From NCBI RefSeq assembly GCF_014204945.1, contig NZ_JACHMN010000001.1:372001-436000 (forward strand): 64,000 nucleotides of DNA. The letters run 5' to 3'. Below are positions 20,220-29,443 of this stretch, piece by piece. The notes beneath the pieces were generated by a model. It saw only the letters and a program-made list of their open reading frames with translations. It did no database searches and was not told the DNA's origin. The position numbers and the translations under genes are program-made. The stretch is from Allocatelliglobosispora scoriae. Lineage in GTDB: Bacteria; Actinomycetota; Actinomycetes; Mycobacteriales; Micromonosporaceae. Numbering within the stretch: the first letter of the stretch is position 1; each line of letters begins with the position of its first letter.

Positions 20220-21584
20220 CTACAACACCTCCGGCGGGGTGTTACCGGCGGCGACGATCGCCTTGCGCATCGGCACCGCGAGCAGCGCCACGAACCCGAT
20301 GACGAAGAACGCGATGAGGGAGATGATCGCGACCCGGTAGTCCTCGGTGAGCTGGTAGGTCAGGCCGAACAGCAGCGGGCCGAGCCAGCTGGTGCCCTTG
20401 TCGGAGATCTCGTAGAGGCCGAAGTACTCGCCCTCCTTGCCGGCGGGGATGAGCTGGGAGAACAGGGACCGGCTCAGGGCCTGGCTGCCGCCCAGGACGA
20501 TGCCGAGCAGCATGCCGAGCAGCAGGAACGGCAGGGCCTGGTTCTTGGGGAGGAAGAACGCGATGACCAGGACCACGGTCCACATGGCGAGGCTGAACAG
20601 GACCGTCTTCCAGGCGCCGATGCGCTTGGCGAGCGCGCCCAGGGCCATGGCGCCGCCGAACGCGGTGAACTGGACGATGAGGATCGTCTGCAGCTGCACC
20701 TCCTGCGGCAGGCCCAGGTACTTGTCGGCGTAGACCGACGCCATGGTGATGACGGTCTGGATGCCGTCGTTGTAGATGAGGAACGCGATCAGGAAGAACA
20801 GGGTCAGCGGGTACGCCTTGAGGCTGCGGATGGTGTGGCCGAGCTGCCGGAACCCGTCGACGAGGGCCGAGCCGCGGCGTTCGCCGCCGGTCGCGGGGCG
20901 GTTTTTCAGGCGCAGCAGCGGCAGGGTGGTGAACGCCGCCCACCAGACACCGGCCGACACGATGCTCCACCGGGCGATGAGGCCCTTGTCGACGTCGGGC
21001 AGCGCGATGATCGCGACGAGGTTCAGCAGCAGGAGCAGCCCGCCGCCGATGTAGCCCAGGGCCCAGCCGATGCTGGAGACCTTGTCGCGCTCGTCGGGGC
21101 CGGCGAGCTGCGGCAGGAACGAGTTGTAGACGACGATGCTGGCGCCGAAGGCGATGTTGGCGATGAGGAACAGGACCGCGCCGACGAGGTACCGGTCGCC
21201 GGTGAGGAACAGCATGGCGATGGTGGCGCCGGAGCCGATGTAGGCGAGCAGCGCGAGGAGCTGCTTCTTGTGGGAGGAGCGGTCGGCGATGGCGCCGACG
21301 ACGGGCAGCACGACCACCTGCAGCAGCACCGACAGCGACACCATGTAGGCGAACAGGGAGCCGGGTGCCACGGGGATGCCGAGGGGGTGCAGGACCTGCC
21401 CGTCGCAGGTGTCGCCGCAGCCGGCGGCGTTCTCGGCGATCGCGGTCAGGTAGGGGCCGAGGAAGACGGAGATGACCGTCGTGGAGAACGCGGAGTTCGC
21501 GAAATCGTAGAAGTACCACCCCACTCTTTCGCGGCGGGTGCTGGGCTGCGCGGCGGGTGCGCCATCGTCCACGGTGACGGTCAT
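20220..21584 (-). CDS. MFS transporter of the UMF1/Atg22-like family
   Basis: 454 residues with about twelve transmembrane segments. The N-terminal WYFYDFANSAFSTTVISVFLGPY is diagnostic for UMF1 transporters (vacuole effluxer Atg22-like). LGGSQALSRSLFSQLIPAGKEGEYFGLYEI in the second half is also family-typical. Eukaryotic relatives export amino acids from vacuoles; the bacterial substrate is not established. It precedes tdk in the other transcription order with 12 bp between the genes, so both may be on one transcript. Confidence 0.88.
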   Translation of the reverse strand: MTVTVDDGAPAAQPSTRRERVGWYFYDFANSAFSTTVISVFLGPYLTAIAENAAGCGDTCDGQVLHPLGIPVAPGSLFAYMVSLSVLLQVVVLPVVGAIADRSSHKKQLLALLAYIGSGATIAMLFLTGDRYLVGAVLFLIANIAFGASIVVYNSFLPQLAGPDERDKVSSIGWALGYIGGGLLLLLNLVAIIALPDVDKGLIARWSIVSAGVWWAAFTTLPLLRLKNRPATGGERRGSALVDGFRQLGHTIRSLKAYPLTLFFLIAFLIYNDGIQTVITMASVYADKYLGLPQEVQLQTILIVQFTAFGGAMALGALAKRIGAWKTVLFSLAMWTVVLVIAFFLPKNQALPFLLLGMLLGIVLGGSQALSRSLFSQLIPAGKEGEYFGLYEISDKGTSWLGPLLFGLTYQLTEDYRVAIISLIAFFVIGFVALLAVPMRKAIVAAGNTPPEVL

Positions 21585-21801
21585 GGCGCAGATGATGCCA
21601 GGACCGGTCGGCTTATGGGGGTCAGGCGTTCCGGCGGGTCGATCGACCGGTTCGGCCGTGGTCTCTGGTCAATTCGGACTTGGTCGGTAACAATGTCTAA
21701 ACCTCGTCGTCACCGATGGAAACCATCGACGTTCGGCACTGCCTCGGGTGTTGGCGGTCATGGTCGTTATCGATGAAGTCGTATCACCGAGAGGTGTCTC
21801 C

Positions 21802-22038
21802 ATGACCGACGGCGCCGCCCCGCACGACCCGGACGACTGCTTCGCCGAGATGGCCGCCGACCAGTGCGCGCTGCTGGACCGCCTCGCCGACGGGCAGACG
21901 ATCGCGGCTGCCGCCGCGGGGGAGTTCCTGTCGCTGCGCACCGCCAACCGGCGCGTCGCCGACCTGCGCGAACGGCGCGGCGTCGGCACGACCCGGGAAT
22001 TAGTAGCGGCCTATGTCCGGTGGCGCATGCGCAGATAG
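21802..22038 (+). CDS. Small solo helix-turn-helix protein (LuxR/GerE-like)
   Basis: 78 residues from ATG 21802, preceded by GAGAGGTG. Nearly all of it is one HTH-like domain: LLDRLADGQTIAAAAAGEFLSLRTANRRVADLRERRGV resembles the GerE recognition helix arrangement, with a short acidic N-terminus. A stand-alone DNA-binding protein of this size may dimerise or need a partner. An upstream in-frame ATG at 21748 would add 18 residues of low-complexity sequence. The target is unknown; the gene is followed by inverted repeat A3. Confidence 0.6.
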   Translation: MTDGAAPHDPDDCFAEMAADQCALLDRLADGQTIAAAAAGEFLSLRTANRRVADLRERRGVGTTRELVAAYVRWRMRR

Positions 22039-22101
22039 CGGAGTGTGCGCTCCGACGCGGCCTGGCTGTGTCCCGCCGGTCGCGCGCGGCACCGTGCCCG
22101 C

Positions 22102-22222
22102 AGATCGCCGCAACTGTTCAAGAGAGTTGGTGCCGTCCGCGCTCCCGATCGCACCGACTCTTGAAGAGTCGGTGCTATCGGCGCTCCAGTTAGGACCAAC
22201 TCTTGAACAGTCGCGGCGATCT
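22102..22222. repeat. Inverted repeat A3 (compound family A element)
   Basis: Outer arms of about 33 bp (AGATCGCCGC ends, core GTTCAAGAG) are imperfect complements. Between them lies a separate hairpin palindrome at 22151-22175 built on GACTCTTGAAGAGTC. The structure sits between the converging small HTH gene and the acyltransferase gene. It looks like one family A element inserted within another. Confidence 0.8.
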
Positions 22223-22266
22223 CGGGGACCGTGCCGCGGATCGGGATCGGGACTGGCGCCGGCGGG

Positions 22267-23046
22267 TCAGCGGAACGTGCGGGTGGTGTCGGCCGGGCGG
22301 GTCGGGTCGGTGTGGCGGGGGGCGCCGGGCTCGTCGGCGCGCAGCGGCACCAGGTTGTCGCGGATCGCGGCGATGATCCGGTCGGTGGCGCGCATCGCGT
22401 CGCCGGGACGGCCCAGGACCAGCCCCGACAGGTCCACCGGGGCGCCGAAGTGGATCCGGATCGTGCGGCGGTGCCGCATGCTCGCCCACACCGCCGGCCA
22501 CATGCCCGTCGGCGCAGCGTAGGGCAGCACCTCGTGCGACCCCCACTGCGCGACCGGGATCACCGGCACGTCGGCGGCGAGCGCCAGCCGGGCCAGGCCC
22601 GTCTTGCCGCGCTCGGGCCACAGGTGCGGGTCCAGGGTGATGCGGCCCTCCGGGTAGGCGAACACGACCGACCCGGCGGCGAGCGCGGCGAGGGCGTCGT
22701 CGACCGCGGCGCCGGCGGCGGGCTCCGACGGGTCGACGCGGGTGCGGTTGACGCGCAGGTGCCCGGCCGCGCGCATCAGCGGCCCGATCACCGGCGCCCG
22801 GAACAGGCCGCCGGTGGCCATGATCCTGGGGTGTACGCCGAGCAGGCCCGTCGCCGCCCCGATCGGGATCGGGTCGAAGGGTCCGATGTGGTTCCCGGCG
22901 AGGATGAGCGGCCCGTCGCGCAGCTCCGCCGGGACGTCGCCGGTCACCTCGAGGCGGGCCACGAGGGCCACGGCGCCGCGCGCCACCCACTGCGCGAAAC
23001 GCCAGACGAGCGGGCTGCGCCAGCGCTGGATGCTCGGGGAGCTCAT
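22267..23046 (-). CDS. 1-acylglycerol-3-phosphate acyltransferase (PlsC) family
   Basis: 259 residues from ATG 23046; GTG 23064 would add six residues. The acyltransferase blocks are visible: GNHIGPFDPI (NHxxxxD catalytic motif), YPEGRITLDP (block III) and VPVIPVAQWG (block IV). Enzymes of this family transfer an acyl chain from acyl-CoA or acyl-ACP to lysophosphatidate at the membrane during phospholipid synthesis. The gene is monocistronic, divergent from cydA with 180 bp between. Confidence 0.88.
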   Translation of the reverse strand: MSSPSIQRWRSPLVWRFAQWVARGAVALVARLEVTGDVPAELRDGPLILAGNHIGPFDPIPIGAATGLLGVHPRIMATGGLFRAPVIGPLMRAAGHLRVNRTRVDPSEPAAGAAVDDALAALAAGSVVFAYPEGRITLDPHLWPERGKTGLARLALAADVPVIPVAQWGSHEVLPYAAPTGMWPAVWASMRHRRTIRIHFGAPVDLSGLVLGRPGDAMRATDRIIAAIRDNLVPLRADEPGAPRHTDPTRPADTTRTFR

Positions 23047-23227
23047 GGCGACCGATCGTGCCACACCGGGGCCGGTGTCCGCTTCCGCCGGGACGCCGAG
23101 GCTGCCCCCGGGTTCTTCCCGTGACGGGCGCCACTTACGGCATAGATCACATTTCCCCCACGAAGGGGACGACCGGACCGTATGGTGACGCTGAGATCAA
23201 CCCGCGTGTGGGGGGAGTCAGCAGCTC

Positions 23228-24637
23228 ATGGACGCACTCGACTGGGCACGGTGGCAGTTCGGCATCACCACCGTCTACCACTTTCTCTTCGTGCCCCTGA
23301 CGATCGGCCTGTCGTTCCTGGTCGCGGGCATGCAGACCGCGTGGGTGCGGACCAGGGACGACCGCTGGCTGCGGCTGACGAAGCTCTTCGGGAAACTGTT
23401 CCTGATCAACATCGCGATGGGCGTCGTCACCGGCATCGTGCAGGAGTTCCAGTTCGGCATGAACTGGTCGGCCTACAGCCGGTTCGTCGGCGACATCTTC
23501 GGCGCGCCGCTGGCGATCGAGGCGCTGCTCGCGTTCTTCCTCGAGTCGACCTTCATCGGGCTGTGGATCTTCGGGTGGGAGAAGCTGCCCCGCAAGGCGC
23601 ACCTCGCCTGCATCTGGCTGGTCGCGATCGGCACGGCGCTGTCGGCGTACTTCATCCTCGCCGCGAACTCCTTCATGCAGAACCCGGTCGGGTTCCGGTT
23701 CAACCCCGAGACCAAGCGGGCCGAGCTGACCGACTTCGGTGCGGTGCTGACCAACAAGGTCGCCCTGATCACCTTCCCGCACACCCTGGCCGGTGCGTTC
23801 CTCGCCGCCGGGGCCCTGGTCGCCGCCGTCGGGCTGTGGCACCTGATCCGGCGGCCCGGGGTCGACGTGCGCGACTACCGCAGCGCCGTCAAGGTCGGCG
23901 CCTGGACCACGCTGATCGCGACCGCCGCCATCCTGCTCACCGGCGACATCCAGGGCAAGATCATGACCGAGGTGCAGCCGATGAAGATGGCCGCCGCCGA
24001 AGCCCTCTACGAGACCGCGCAGCCCGCCCCGTTCTCCATCCTCACCATCGGCACCCTCGACGGCACCGAGCCCGTCTGGCAGATCGAGATCCCCGGGCTG
24101 CTGTCGTTCCTCGCCACCGGCGACTTCAACGGCAAGGTCGAGGGCATCAACGACCTGCAGGCGCAGTACGAGGCGAAGTACGGGCCCGGCAACTACAAAC
24201 CGATCATCCCGGTCACCTACTGGACCTTCCGCGCCATGATCGGGTTCGGACTGCTCGCCGCCGCCATCGCGCTGCTGGCACTGTGGACGCTGCGCCGCGG
24301 CCGCGTACCCACCTCGACATGGCTGCTGCGCGCGGCGCTGCTGCTGCCCCTGACCCCGCTCGCCGCGAACGCCTTCGGGTGGATCTTCACCGAGATGGGC
24401 CGGCAGCCGTGGATCGTGTTCAGCCAGATGCGCACCGCCGACGGCGTCTCGCCGACCGTCGGCGCCGGCAGCGTCATCACGTCGCTGTCGGTCTACACCG
24501 CGCTCTACGGCATCCTCGCCGTCGTCGAGGTCGGGCTGCTGCTCAAGTACGCCAAAGCCGGCCTTCCCGACGTCGTGGCCCCGCCGGAGAAACCACCGCT
24601 GGACGACGAAGACCGCCCCCTGGCCTTCGCGTATTAA
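23228..24637 (+). CDS. cydA: Cytochrome bd oxidase subunit I
   Basis: 469 residues, multiple membrane helices. WARWQFGITTVYHFLFVPLTIG carries the axial haem histidine H18. The conserved GRQPWIVFSQMRT motif and a short Q-loop are as in actinobacterial CydA. It forms the quinol-binding and haem b558/b595/d core of a terminal oxidase that reduces O2 with high affinity without pumping protons. The ATG at 23228 follows GGGGGGAGTCAGCAGCTC. cydB follows 9 bp later; cydDC are not in this window. Confidence 0.96.
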   Translation: MDALDWARWQFGITTVYHFLFVPLTIGLSFLVAGMQTAWVRTRDDRWLRLTKLFGKLFLINIAMGVVTGIVQEFQFGMNWSAYSRFVGDIFGAPLAIEALLAFFLESTFIGLWIFGWEKLPRKAHLACIWLVAIGTALSAYFILAANSFMQNPVGFRFNPETKRAELTDFGAVLTNKVALITFPHTLAGAFLAAGALVAAVGLWHLIRRPGVDVRDYRSAVKVGAWTTLIATAAILLTGDIQGKIMTEVQPMKMAAAEALYETAQPAPFSILTIGTLDGTEPVWQIEIPGLLSFLATGDFNGKVEGINDLQAQYEAKYGPGNYKPIIPVTYWTFRAMIGFGLLAAAIALLALWTLRRGRVPTSTWLLRAALLLPLTPLAANAFGWIFTEMGRQPWIVFSQMRTADGVSPTVGAGSVITSLSVYTALYGILAVVEVGLLLKYAKAGLPDVVAPPEKPPLDDEDRPLAFAY

Positions 24638-24646
24638 GGACCGAAC

Positions 24647-25642
24647 ATGGAACTGACCACCGTCTGGTTCATCCTCATCGCGATCCTCTGGACCGGGTAC
24701 TTCGTCCTGGAGGGCTTCGACTTCGGCGTCGGCATGCTCCTGCCGGTCCTGGGCCGCACCGAACGCGAGCGCCGCGTCCTGATCAACACCATCGGACCCG
24801 TCTGGGACGGCAACGAGGTCTGGGTCCTGACCGCGGGCGGCGCCACGTTCGCCGCGTTCCCCGAGTGGTACGCCACCCTGTTCAGCGGGTTCTACCTGCC
24901 GCTGCTGCTGATCCTGGTGTCGCTGATCATCCGCGGGGTGGCGTTCGAGTACCGCGGCAAGCGCGACGACGACCGCTGGCGCGGACGGTGGGACCTGTGC
25001 ATCATCGCCGGATCGGCGGTCCCGGCGTTCCTGTGGGGCGTCGCGTTCGGCAACATCTTCCGCGGCGTGAAGCTCGGCCCCGGCCACGAGTACATCGGCA
25101 CCTTCTGGGACCTGCTCAACCCGTACGCCGTCCTCGGCGGCGTCACCACGCTGCTGCTCTTCGGACTGCACGGGGCGATCTTCGTGTCGCTGAAGACCGC
25201 CGGGGAGATCCGGGACAAGGCCCGCGGGTTCGCCAACGGGCTGGGGATCGCAGTGGCGGTCGTCGCCGTGGCGTTCCTGTCGTTCACCTTCGCCATCCGC
25301 AGCCGTCCGGCGTCGGTGGTGCTGGGGGTGCTCGCGGCCGCGGCACTGGTGGGGGCCCTGCTGATGGTGCGGCGCAAGCGCGAGGGGTGGGCGTTCGCGG
25401 GGACCGCGGCGTGCATCGGGCTCACCGTGGCGAGCCTGTTCACGGCACTGTTCCCCTACGTGATGCCCTCGACCGGGCTGGACGTCTTCAGCCTCACGGT
25501 CACCAACGCGTCGTCCACGCCGTACACGCTGAAGATCATGACCTGGGTCGCGGTGGTGTTCACGCCGATCGTGCTCATGTACCAGGGCTGGACCTACTGG
25601 GTCTTCCGCAAGCGCATCGGCGTCCACCACATCCCGGAGTGA
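24647..25642 (+). CDS. cydB: Cytochrome bd oxidase subunit II
   Basis: 331 residues with about nine membrane helices. The N-terminus (WFILIAILWTGYFVLEGFDF) and PVWDGNEVWVLTAGGATFAAFP are characteristic CydB sequences. It pairs with CydA in the plasma membrane. It lies 9 bp after cydA, so it is cotranscribed. The transcript probably ends at inverted repeat B1, which starts 24 bp after its stop. Confidence 0.96.
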   Translation: MELTTVWFILIAILWTGYFVLEGFDFGVGMLLPVLGRTERERRVLINTIGPVWDGNEVWVLTAGGATFAAFPEWYATLFSGFYLPLLLILVSLIIRGVAFEYRGKRDDDRWRGRWDLCIIAGSAVPAFLWGVAFGNIFRGVKLGPGHEYIGTFWDLLNPYAVLGGVTTLLLFGLHGAIFVSLKTAGEIRDKARGFANGLGIAVAVVAVAFLSFTFAIRSRPASVVLGVLAAAALVGALLMVRRKREGWAFAGTAACIGLTVASLFTALFPYVMPSTGLDVFSLTVTNASSTPYTLKIMTWVAVVFTPIVLMYQGWTYWVFRKRIGVHHIPE

Positions 25643-25665
25643 GGCAGCGCGTCGCGGTCGCGACG

Positions 25666-25733
25666 GGTCACGTTTTGCAGCAAAGCGTGGCCTCGGCGCG
25701 CGACATGGCCACGCTTTGCTGCAAAACGTGACC
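25666..25733. repeat. Inverted repeat B1 (family B intergenic hairpin)
   Basis: Perfect 27-bp arms (containing CACGTTTTGCAGCAAAGCGTG) flank a 14-nt loop. It starts 24 bp after the cydB stop. The same arm sequence recurs at B2 (34098-34164) and B3 (51809-51884). Likely terminator of the cyd operon. Confidence 0.9.
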
Positions 25734-25804
25734 GCTGCGCGAAACGCGGCCACAGGGGAGTTCTCCCCGTGGCCTTCCGCGCCCGAGGTGTCTAGATTGT
25801 CGAC

Positions 25805-27226
25805 ATGAGCGGCTATCTCGGCGCCGACCCCGACCGGCTCGACGCGCTCGGCCAGTCGCTGCTGGCCCAGGCGGGCAGCATCGACGAACTGCGGGCGGGC
25901 CTGGGCGGGCAGCTCTACGGCACCGACTGGACGGGGGCCGACGCGGAGGAGACCCGCGCGGACTGGGAGACCTCGCACGCACCCGCCCTCGGCGCCGCCG
26001 TCGACCTGCTGCGCGCCATGAGCCAGGCACTGCTCCACCACGCCGTGCAGCAGCGCGGTGCGAGCGCCGCCGACGGCGCGTCCTCGGGCGGCGTACCGGC
26101 GCAGCGGATCCCGGTGTCGCAGATCCCGCACACCGGCGCGGACCCGGCCGCGGTCCGGGACTGGTGGGCCGGGCTCACCCAGCGGCAGCGCGAAGACCTC
26201 ATGCACCACCAGCCGCAGCGCATCGGCGCGCTCGACGGCATCCCCGCCGCCGACCGCGACACGGCCAACCGGGTCCTGCTGGAGCAGCTGCTGCGCAAGG
26301 ACCCGCACAACCCCGGCCTCGACGCCCTGCACGACCGGCTCGCCGGGAAACACGACCCCCGCGCCTACCTGCTCGGGCTCGCCGCCAACGGCGACGGGCG
26401 GGCCATCGTCGCGATCAACAACCCCGACGAGTCGGCGAACGTCATCACCTACGTCCCCGGCACCGGCGCCGACCTGTCCAAGATCGACGGCGACCTCGTG
26501 CGCGCCGACCGGATGGCCGCCGACGCCAACCAGCTCGACCCGACCCGGCAGACCAGCGCCGTCCTGTGGCTCGGCTACGACGCCCCCGACAGCATCGTCC
26601 CCGACGCGATGAACCCCGGATACGCCGAGAACGCCGCCGGCGGGCTGTCGCGGTTCCAGGACGGGCTGCGGATCACCCACGAGGGCGAGCCCTCGCACAA
26701 CTCGATCATCGGGCACTCGTACGGGTCGACGACCGTCGGCATCGCCGGACGCGACCAGGGCCTCGCCGTCGACGACATGATCTTCGTCGGCAGCCCCGGC
26801 GTCGGCGTCGACAACGCGGGCGACCTCGGCATCAGCAGCGACCACGTCTGGTCCACCACCGCCGCCAACGACCCCATCCAGTACGCCGTCGTGCCCCACC
26901 CGCTCGCCCCGATCCCCAGCGTCATCGTCAACGAGGCCCGCGGCGAACTGATCCACGGCCTCAACCCCAGCCGCGACGAGTTCGGCGCCCACGTCTTCAC
27001 CTCCGACCCGGGCACACCGCTGATCACGACCAAGCACGTCTCGGTGCAGGTGCCGCTGCTGCCGGTCCCGCCCAACCCGGTGTGGAGCGGCCCGACGGTC
27101 GAGGTCGGAACCGACGTGCCCGTCGGGGTGGACCCGCACGCGCACAGCGAATACTGGGACTCCCGCAACGAGTCACGCAGCAACATCGCCCGGATCGCGA
27201 CGGGGAACTATGACGAGGTCCGGTAG
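25805..27226 (+). CDS. DUF1023-type alpha/beta hydrolase with WXG-like N-terminus
   Basis: 473 residues. The first 100 form an alpha-helical WXG100-like region (SGYLGADPDRLDALGQSLL). The hydrolase domain (about 190-410) has the nucleophile elbow GHSYGS with S305, the DDMIFVGSPGVGVD strand-loop and a late histidine (H in HVWSTTAANDPI region). DUF1023 enzymes are often exported or cell-associated in actinobacteria and may be linked to type VII-like substrates; activity is uncharacterised. It overlaps the following lipoprotein gene by 17 nt, so the two probably work together. Confidence 0.85.
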   Translation: MSGYLGADPDRLDALGQSLLAQAGSIDELRAGLGGQLYGTDWTGADAEETRADWETSHAPALGAAVDLLRAMSQALLHHAVQQRGASAADGASSGGVPAQRIPVSQIPHTGADPAAVRDWWAGLTQRQREDLMHHQPQRIGALDGIPAADRDTANRVLLEQLLRKDPHNPGLDALHDRLAGKHDPRAYLLGLAANGDGRAIVAINNPDESANVITYVPGTGADLSKIDGDLVRADRMAADANQLDPTRQTSAVLWLGYDAPDSIVPDAMNPGYAENAAGGLSRFQDGLRITHEGEPSHNSIIGHSYGSTTVGIAGRDQGLAVDDMIFVGSPGVGVDNAGDLGISSDHVWSTTAANDPIQYAVVPHPLAPIPSVIVNEARGELIHGLNPSRDEFGAHVFTSDPGTPLITTKHVSVQVPLLPVPPNPVWSGPTVEVGTDVPVGVDPHAHSEYWDSRNESRSNIARIATGNYDEVR

Positions 27227-27695
27227 GTTGGCCGCTGTGCTGCTCGCGACACTGCTCGCGGGCGGCTGCGGCCTCATCGCGAAGGAGGACCCGATGCAGC
27301 CCACGCTGACCTCGGAACAGGCGGCCGTGCGGGTCGACGAGCACGTCAACGCCGCGATCGGGGCGCTGGTGCCGCCGCGCACCCTGACGGCCGGGCCGAA
27401 GTCCACCATGCCGTGCGACGACCCCAGCGACCACGGCCCGAAGGGGCGGGTGACCGTCGAGCACCGGTACACGCTGCCCGGCGCCGACACCACGGTCCTG
27501 GACGGCCTCGTCGACTACTGGACCGGCCACGGCTACCGGGTGCTGCGCGACGAGCGGGGGCGGCGGCTCGCCGAGGTCGCGGTCGAGGCCGACGACGGGT
27601 ACGCGGTCGTCGCGACCACCAACGTCGTCGGGGAGATCTCCGTCGTGGGCACGTCGCCGTGCGTGTGGCCGCAGGGCGACGCACCCGGTCGGTGA
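27210..27695 (+). CDS. Lipoprotein partner of the DUF1023 hydrolase
   Basis: 161 residues. The signal peptide (LAAVLLATLLAGGCG) ends in a lipobox with Cys20, so the mature protein is lipid-anchored outside the membrane. The rest is a compact alpha/beta domain with two further cysteines (MPCDDP and SPCVWP). It overlaps the hydrolase gene by 17 nt, indicating translational coupling. No family function is known; an inhibitor, chaperone or anchor for the hydrolase is plausible. Confidence 0.75.
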   Translation: MTRSGRLAAVLLATLLAGGCGLIAKEDPMQPTLTSEQAAVRVDEHVNAAIGALVPPRTLTAGPKSTMPCDDPSDHGPKGRVTVEHRYTLPGADTTVLDGLVDYWTGHGYRVLRDERGRRLAEVAVEADDGYAVVATTNVVGEISVVGTSPCVWPQGDAPGR

Positions 27696-27746
27696 CGGCG
27701 ATCCGCCGCCGGTGGACGGCCCGCGGTGCGGCTACAGTTCGTCCGC

Positions 27747-28661
27747 ATGCGCCCCGACGAGATCGAGATCACCGCGGAACTGGTCCGGGACCTGGTCCGC
27801 GACCAGCACCCCGACCTCGCCGATCTGCCGGTCGTCCTGGGCGCGCGGGGCTGGGACAACCAGCTGTGGCGCCTCGGCGACGACCTCGCCGTCCGGCTGC
27901 CCTGGGCGACCCCGGACGCGGACACGCTGCTGCGCAAGGAGTTCGACCTGGTGCCGGTGCTGGCGCCGCGGCTGCCGCTGGCCGTCCCCGTCCCGCAGCG
28001 GATCGGCGTACCGTCCGGGCGGTTTCCCCGGACCTGGATCATCACCACCTGGGTGCCCGGCACCCCCGCCGACCGCGCCCCGGTCACGCGGGCGGCGGAC
28101 GCGGCCGAGTCACTCGCCGCCTTCCTGACCGCGCTGCATCAGCCCGCCCCGGACGGTGCGCCCGCGGGACGGCACCGCGGCGGCCCGCTCGCCGACCGGG
28201 CGCAGGGGTTCACCGGGATGCTCGACGCCGCCGTCGGGCTCGGGCTGGTCGACGACCCGGACGCCGCCCGCGCCGTCTGGGACGACGCGGTCACCGCGCC
28301 CGCCTGGATCGGGCCGGCGATGTGGATCCACGCCGACCTGCACCCGGCGAACGTCCTCACCGCCGACGGGACGCTCTGCGGTGTGATCGACTTCGGGGAC
28401 CTCTGCGCGGGCGACCCGGCCTGCGACCTCGCCGCCGCGTGGATCCTGCTGCCCGACGGCGCCCTCGACCGATTCCACGCCGCCTACCGGCCGACCCCGG
28501 ACGCGGCGGTCCTGCGCCGGGCCCGCGGCTGGGCGCTGGGACGCGCCCTCGCCGGGATCCTCATCGGCGACGCCGGTGTCCACGGCCGCCCCGGCGGCAA
28601 GGCCACCTGGGGCCCGCCGGCCCTCGCCTCGCTGCAACGCCTCACCGCCGCCCGCGACTAA
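27747..28661 (+). CDS. Aminoglycoside phosphotransferase-fold kinase
   Basis: 304 residues from ATG 27747 (MRPDEIEITAEL). The kinase fold is shown by GWDNQLWRLGDDLAVRLPW in the N-lobe, the catalytic loop HADLHPANVL with D197, and VIDFGDLCAGDPACDLAA as the metal-binding loop. This Bcr/APH-like group includes antibiotic kinases but also many uncharacterised metabolite kinases, so resistance should not be assumed. GTG/ATG codons up to 27726 are alternatives. It is followed by family A and D inverted repeats. Confidence 0.8.
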   Translation: MRPDEIEITAELVRDLVRDQHPDLADLPVVLGARGWDNQLWRLGDDLAVRLPWATPDADTLLRKEFDLVPVLAPRLPLAVPVPQRIGVPSGRFPRTWIITTWVPGTPADRAPVTRAADAAESLAAFLTALHQPAPDGAPAGRHRGGPLADRAQGFTGMLDAAVGLGLVDDPDAARAVWDDAVTAPAWIGPAMWIHADLHPANVLTADGTLCGVIDFGDLCAGDPACDLAAAWILLPDGALDRFHAAYRPTPDAAVLRRARGWALGRALAGILIGDAGVHGRPGGKATWGPPALASLQRLTAARD

Positions 28662-28677
28662 GCGGGACCGCCCCCTT

Positions 28678-28710
28678 TAGGACCAACTCTTGAAGAGTTG
28701 CGGCGATCTC
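28678..28710. repeat. Inverted repeat A4 (half-copy of family A)
   Basis: Only one arm of the A1/A5 type is present: TTAGGACCAACTCTTGAAG continuing to GCGGCGATCT. The arm itself folds because its core AACTCTTGAAGAGTT is palindromic. It lies 16 bp after the kinase stop and could still act as a terminator. Confidence 0.75.
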
Positions 28711-28728
28711 GGGGTCGTCGGGGAGCCG

Positions 28729-28803
28729 TGATCGTGTTGTTTCCGGGAAATAGTCCCCTCGGCGCGCGTTCAAGGGGGCTGTTTCCCGGAAACAACACGA
28801 TCA
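28729..28803. repeat. Inverted repeat D1 (family D intergenic hairpin)
   Basis: Arms of about 29 bp (GATCGTGTTGTTTCCGGGAA start) are nearly perfect complements around a short loop. It is followed at 28810-28850 by a partial repeat (GCTTCCCGGAAGCAGCGCGA) that matches the right half of D2 (57507-57574). It lies between the convergent kinase and acetyltransferase genes. Confidence 0.85.
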
Positions 28804-28900
28804 AGCTGCGCCGAAGGGCTTGCTTCCCGGAAGCAGCGCGATCTTGCGCAGGCGCGGCGCGGGGCGCCGGGACCGGGCAGTGATGCGAGCACGCCCCCGG

Positions 28901-29353
28901 TCAGAGGGCCAGGATCAGGCGGGGGTGGGCCACGCCGGTGGTGGGGGAGATGTTCTCGCCGACGCGGACCGCGCCCAGGCGCAGGTAGAACCCCTCGGCG
29001 TGGGGATCGGAGGCGAGCCGGATCTCGGTGCAGCCGATCATCCGGGCGTGGTCGACGGCGAGCCGGAACAGCATCGTGCCCAGGCCCGTGCCGATGGCCC
29101 ACGGCTCGACGAACAGCGAGTCGAGCAGCAGGCTGGGCGGACCGTCGAGCAGGAGCATCATGGCGGCGGGGCGGCCGTCGACCTCGGCGACCGTGGCGAG
29201 CCGCAGCCGGGGCGAGTCGAGGTCGACGGCCATGTCGGCCCGGATCAGGTCGATGAAGTCCTGGTCGTAACCCCAGTGGGCCTTGGAGCGCAGGATGAGT
29301 TCGGTGAGCTCATCGGCCTCGTCGGGGCGGGGGCTGCGCAGGGTCACGGTCAT
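28901..29353 (-). CDS. GNAT family N-acetyltransferase
   Basis: 150 residues from ATG 29353 (MTVTLRSPRPDEADEL). The acetyl-CoA site is FVEPWAIGTGLGTMLFRLAV, a GNAT motif A variant, and CTEIRLASDPHAEGFYLRLGAVRVG is motif B. A start at 29392 adds 13 residues of unlikely sequence. The substrate is unknown. It is transcribed away from the protease genes and ends close to the D1 repeat region. Confidence 0.85.
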   Translation of the reverse strand: MTVTLRSPRPDEADELTELILRSKAHWGYDQDFIDLIRADMAVDLDSPRLRLATVAEVDGRPAAMMLLLDGPPSLLLDSLFVEPWAIGTGLGTMLFRLAVDHARMIGCTEIRLASDPHAEGFYLRLGAVRVGENISPTTGVAHPRLILAL

Positions 29354-29443
29354 GGCGCCCACCCTAGATCGTCGCGGTTCGGGGTTGTTCACGGTGCCTT
29401 AATAAATCTATGGCCGACTATCTTCCCAAGTTGATCCACGTTA

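Noticed and set aside
23147-27145. Very long antisense frame opposite cydAB and the DUF1023 gene
   Set aside because: The plus-strand genes have clear family motifs; the antisense protein is low complexity and typical of GC-rich shadow frames.
27747-28661. Confirmed aminoglycoside resistance kinase
   Set aside because: Only the general APH fold is visible; many members have other substrates, so no resistance gene name was given.
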